Source: Bacteroidota bacterium (GTDB taxonomy: Bacteria > Bacteroidota > Bacteroidia > Bacteroidales > UBA1556). Taken from it: a stretch of 17,707 nt of DNA. This document shows, piece by piece, positions 17,001-17,707 of the stretch; the first letter of the stretch is position 1; each line of letters starts with the position of its first letter. Both the position numbers and the translations under genes were made by a program. The notes beneath the pieces are model-generated. The model searched no databases, was not told the origin of the DNA, and saw nothing but the letters and a program-made list of their open reading frames with translations. The stretch spans positions 1-17,707 of the forward strand of contig QNXT01000066.1 in the NCBI GenBank assembly GCA_003973505.1. The letters run 5' to 3'.

Positions 17001-17252
17001 TTCAGTTCTGTCTTGTATATGCTTTAGTCCGCTAAGAAGTCCCAAGTCGTCTTTATGCTCATCTAAATGTATTATCTTGTCAAGAACTTGGAATACCCGT
17101 TCTTTCATTTCGGTGGTCGCTTTTATGGTAAAAGTCAAAGCGATGATACTACTAAAACGCTCAGGTTTTAATAAGGCAAGTGACAGGTATTCATTTACTA
17201 ATGTGGTTGTTTTTCCAGATCCGGCTGAAGACTTATATACTACTAAACTCAT
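14082..17252 (-). CDS. AddA/RecB-like UvrD-family helicase with nuclease domain
   Basis: A 1056-residue superfamily 1A helicase fused to a RecB-type nuclease, the layout of AddA or RecB. Such enzymes process double-strand DNA ends for recombinational repair with a partner (AddB or RecC). Motifs: Walker A SSAGSGKTTT (8-17), motif Ia ALTFTIKATTEMKERV, Walker B DEFQDT at 391-396, motif III GDAKQSIYRWRDGD, motif V KLLTIHKSKGLEFPVVIFP, motif VI YVACTRPTEQL from 816. The C-terminal PD-(D/E)XK nuclease looks intact: His916 (GKTIHAIL), Asp989 (RPDKV), Asp1002 and Lys1004 (DYK), then a QxxxY-type helix (QLQNYQ). The first Met gives the expected N-terminus directly before the Walker A. An AddB partner, usually adjacent in Bacteroidota, is not in the window: upstream is a divergent Rrf2 gene, downstream susC. 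The symbol is withheld because AddA and RecB are hard to separate by eye. Confidence 0.93.
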   Translation of the reverse strand: MSLVVYKSSAGSGKTTTLVNEYLSLALLKPERFSSIIALTFTIKATTEMKERVFQVLDKIIHLDEHKDDLGLLSGLKHIQDRTELSIPEIQTRAKKLLKNILHNYSDFAFSTIDSFVMSIVRSFAHDLNLPLDFNVDLDTDFIIEQAVVMLFENIGKNDALTDFLIQYILQKADSEGNLRIQGELEELGKILFDSSNYQSIEKLSNIDLKQFSSVRNSLQADIAKYEKVLITEARKGLKLIDDNNIPHKNFSSSTIPKQFIKILNKDFSLNPKAIENPEENLFYTKGNKKKLDITAPIDSIRDALVEILNTIRNHRDLYEADYIDKVLIYEKINPLALLSEIKHQLDIYKEENNVIHISESNKMISDIVLNEHIPFIYERVGRRYHHFLIDEFQDTSVIQWNNLIPLIDNALADGNFNMLVGDAKQSIYRWRDGDVDQFINLPKIKNANSSEIMKERAKSIERNYRKENLQNNYRSELNIIEFNNTFFKYLAENEYGLNSERIAKIYEKHEQIPAKTKDNGRVVLRHFPEKGEISYEEGLVKQVDELLNQNYQLKDIAIIARTKKVLERNSDILIKHGYKVISNETLYIAKNPIVNLITSILYFVGNNNRKNHFLNCIHLLNKLHNKEQKAALENINSSLKKLGGNDDMNILVRAIAEFGFKLSSNQLQELQAYDLAEYIISKLHLSNPANPFVQSLLNNILENSQKNGSGIHAFIDFWELKKEKLSIQLPENIDAIKLLTIHKSKGLEFPVVIFPANGFRRRKGSFHWVNPKEVGIETLETAMVNHKAALEASSFKDQYLDEEDKLNMDDINMIYVACTRPTEQLIIFSEDKKDNIWKKIKDFNIENDKFITLDDNHKVYGRFSKHIQKNEEVQENVIKKTLSTSWVNKFHLKQSLKTKLSENTLARIEKGKTIHAILSHIRSTDDIEPTLTKFILQGIISSKEKVYYSEEIKRIITDEKIRDYFSKNNREINENSIILPDGNQLRPDKVILRENKTIIIDYKLSNYTSLSETEQKKHFSQLQNYQNILKEMKYPSIEAHLIYIGENIFDIIVPD

Positions 17253-17314
17253 AAATATTGCTTTAAGCGAAGATACGAAATAATACTTTTGTGTTTGCTT
17301 GCATTAGGCATTAT

Positions 17315-17345
17315 TTTATAAAAAGAAATTAGCTATATATCTTTG
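17315..17345 (+). promoter_or_regulatory. Promoter of the Rrf2 gene
   Basis: TTTA at 17315-17318, a 19-base spacer and TATCTTTG at 17338-17345. The -7 is an exact match to TAnnTTTG and the -33 matches TTTG at three of four positions. The leader to the ATG at 17451 is about 100 bases. Confidence 0.5.
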
Positions 17346-17376
17346 ATTTTCCATATATTTAATTAATTTTGCTCAC

Positions 17377-17398
17377 GTAATTAAGAGTAATTAATTAC
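17377..17398 (+). promoter_or_regulatory. Inverted repeat, possible operator of the Rrf2 gene
   Basis: GTAATTAA (17377-17384) and TTAATTAC (17391-17398) are perfect inverted copies separated by six bases. The site lies about 32 bases after the -7 element, in the leader of a regulator gene, which fits autorepression by a dimeric winged-helix protein. AT-rich DNA makes chance palindromes common, so this is tentative. Confidence 0.35.
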
Positions 17399-17450
17399 CA
17401 AAATATACAATAGTTTCTTTTTATACATAGTTTTAGAATATTATATTAAT

Positions 17451-17707
17451 ATGTCAAAAGTATTTAATCTCACTGAGGCGGCATCAATAGCAATACATTC
17501 CATGGTGTTGGTTGCGGCAAATAAGGGAAAGACGAATGTTGGTGTTATTGCAGAACGTTTGAATTTTTCAAAACATCATGTAGCCAAAGTAATGCAGCGT
17601 TTGGTAAAAGTTAATATCCTTACTTCCAATCGTGGGCCTGCAGGGGGATTTGAGTTGGCTAAACCAGCCTCCGAAATCGATTTATTAGAAGTGTATGAGG
17701 CTGTGGA
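17451..17707 (+). CDS. Rrf2-family transcriptional regulator (partial, 5' end)
   Basis: The first 85 codons of an Rrf2-type winged-helix regulator, cut by the window edge. The N-terminus MSKVFNLTEAASIAIHSMVL leads into the helix-turn-helix (NVGVIAERLNFSKHHVAKVM) and the wing with the family hallmark NRGPAGGFELAKPASEI, where RGxxGG is diagnostic. Family members sense iron-sulfur clusters, nitric oxide, redox state or cysteine metabolites; the sensing cysteines of the cluster-binding members lie further along and are out of view, so the signal is unknown. The ATG at 17451 is supported by the promoter and leader arrangement. It is divergent from the AddA-like gene with a 198-base spacer. The target genes are probably beyond the window. 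Confidence 0.9.
   Translation, partial: MSKVFNLTEAASIAIHSMVLVAANKGKTNVGVIAERLNFSKHHVAKVMQRLVKVNILTSNRGPAGGFELAKPASEIDLLEVYEAV

Noticed and set aside
1..17707. CRISPR arrays, tRNA or rRNA genes, insertion sequences, phage or defence islands
   Set aside because: No spaced direct repeats, cloverleaf-like segments, transposase or integrase motifs, or known defence domains were seen; the two helicase/ATPase repair genes are ordinary chromosomal genes.

Overview
The window looks like a low-GC Bacteroidota chromosome, most plausibly Bacteroidia of the Marinilabiliales type; that taxonomic level is inference. Supporting marks are a SusC/SusD outer-membrane uptake pair, a secreted protein with a C-terminal type IX secretion (T9SS) sorting domain, -7 elements of the Bacteroidota form TAnnTTTG, weak Shine-Dalgarno sequences and AT-rich spacers. 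There are no rRNA or tRNA genes, CRISPR arrays, insertion sequences or phage genes.

Layout. 1-125: 5' end of a secreted protein gene (-). 126-557: spacer with a short open stretch that looks coding but has no start. 558-1422: an ECF sigma factor gene followed by a 69-codon gene (-), ending at a strong hairpin terminator and starting from a good promoter with a structured leader. 1691-4486: uvrA (+), read from a TTG codon. 4572-5831: a secreted SGNH hydrolase with PKD and T9SS domains (-), convergent with uvrA across a shared hairpin. 5926-8212: a TAXI-family periplasmic binding protein and a two-helix potassium channel with an RCK domain (both -). 8353-8745: a TerB-like protein, divergent from the channel gene (+). 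8962-13713: a two-gene susC-susD operon (-). 14082-17252: an AddA/RecB-like helicase-nuclease (-). 17451 to the window end: the start of an Rrf2-family regulator (+).

Most units look like separate transcription units: five intrinsic terminators separate them and several have recognisable Bacteroidota promoters. Two DNA repair genes (uvrA and the AddA-like gene) sit among envelope and transport genes with no sign of coupling. The segment most worth following up is 5926-8745: a TAXI binding protein with no TRAP permease, carrying an insertion with a tandem DPxTG motif, beside a potassium channel and divergent from a TerB-like gene. The sigma factor with its unrecognised small partner comes next. 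I see nothing that proves a new defence or mobile system; most of the window is ordinary Bacteroidota housekeeping and uptake content.
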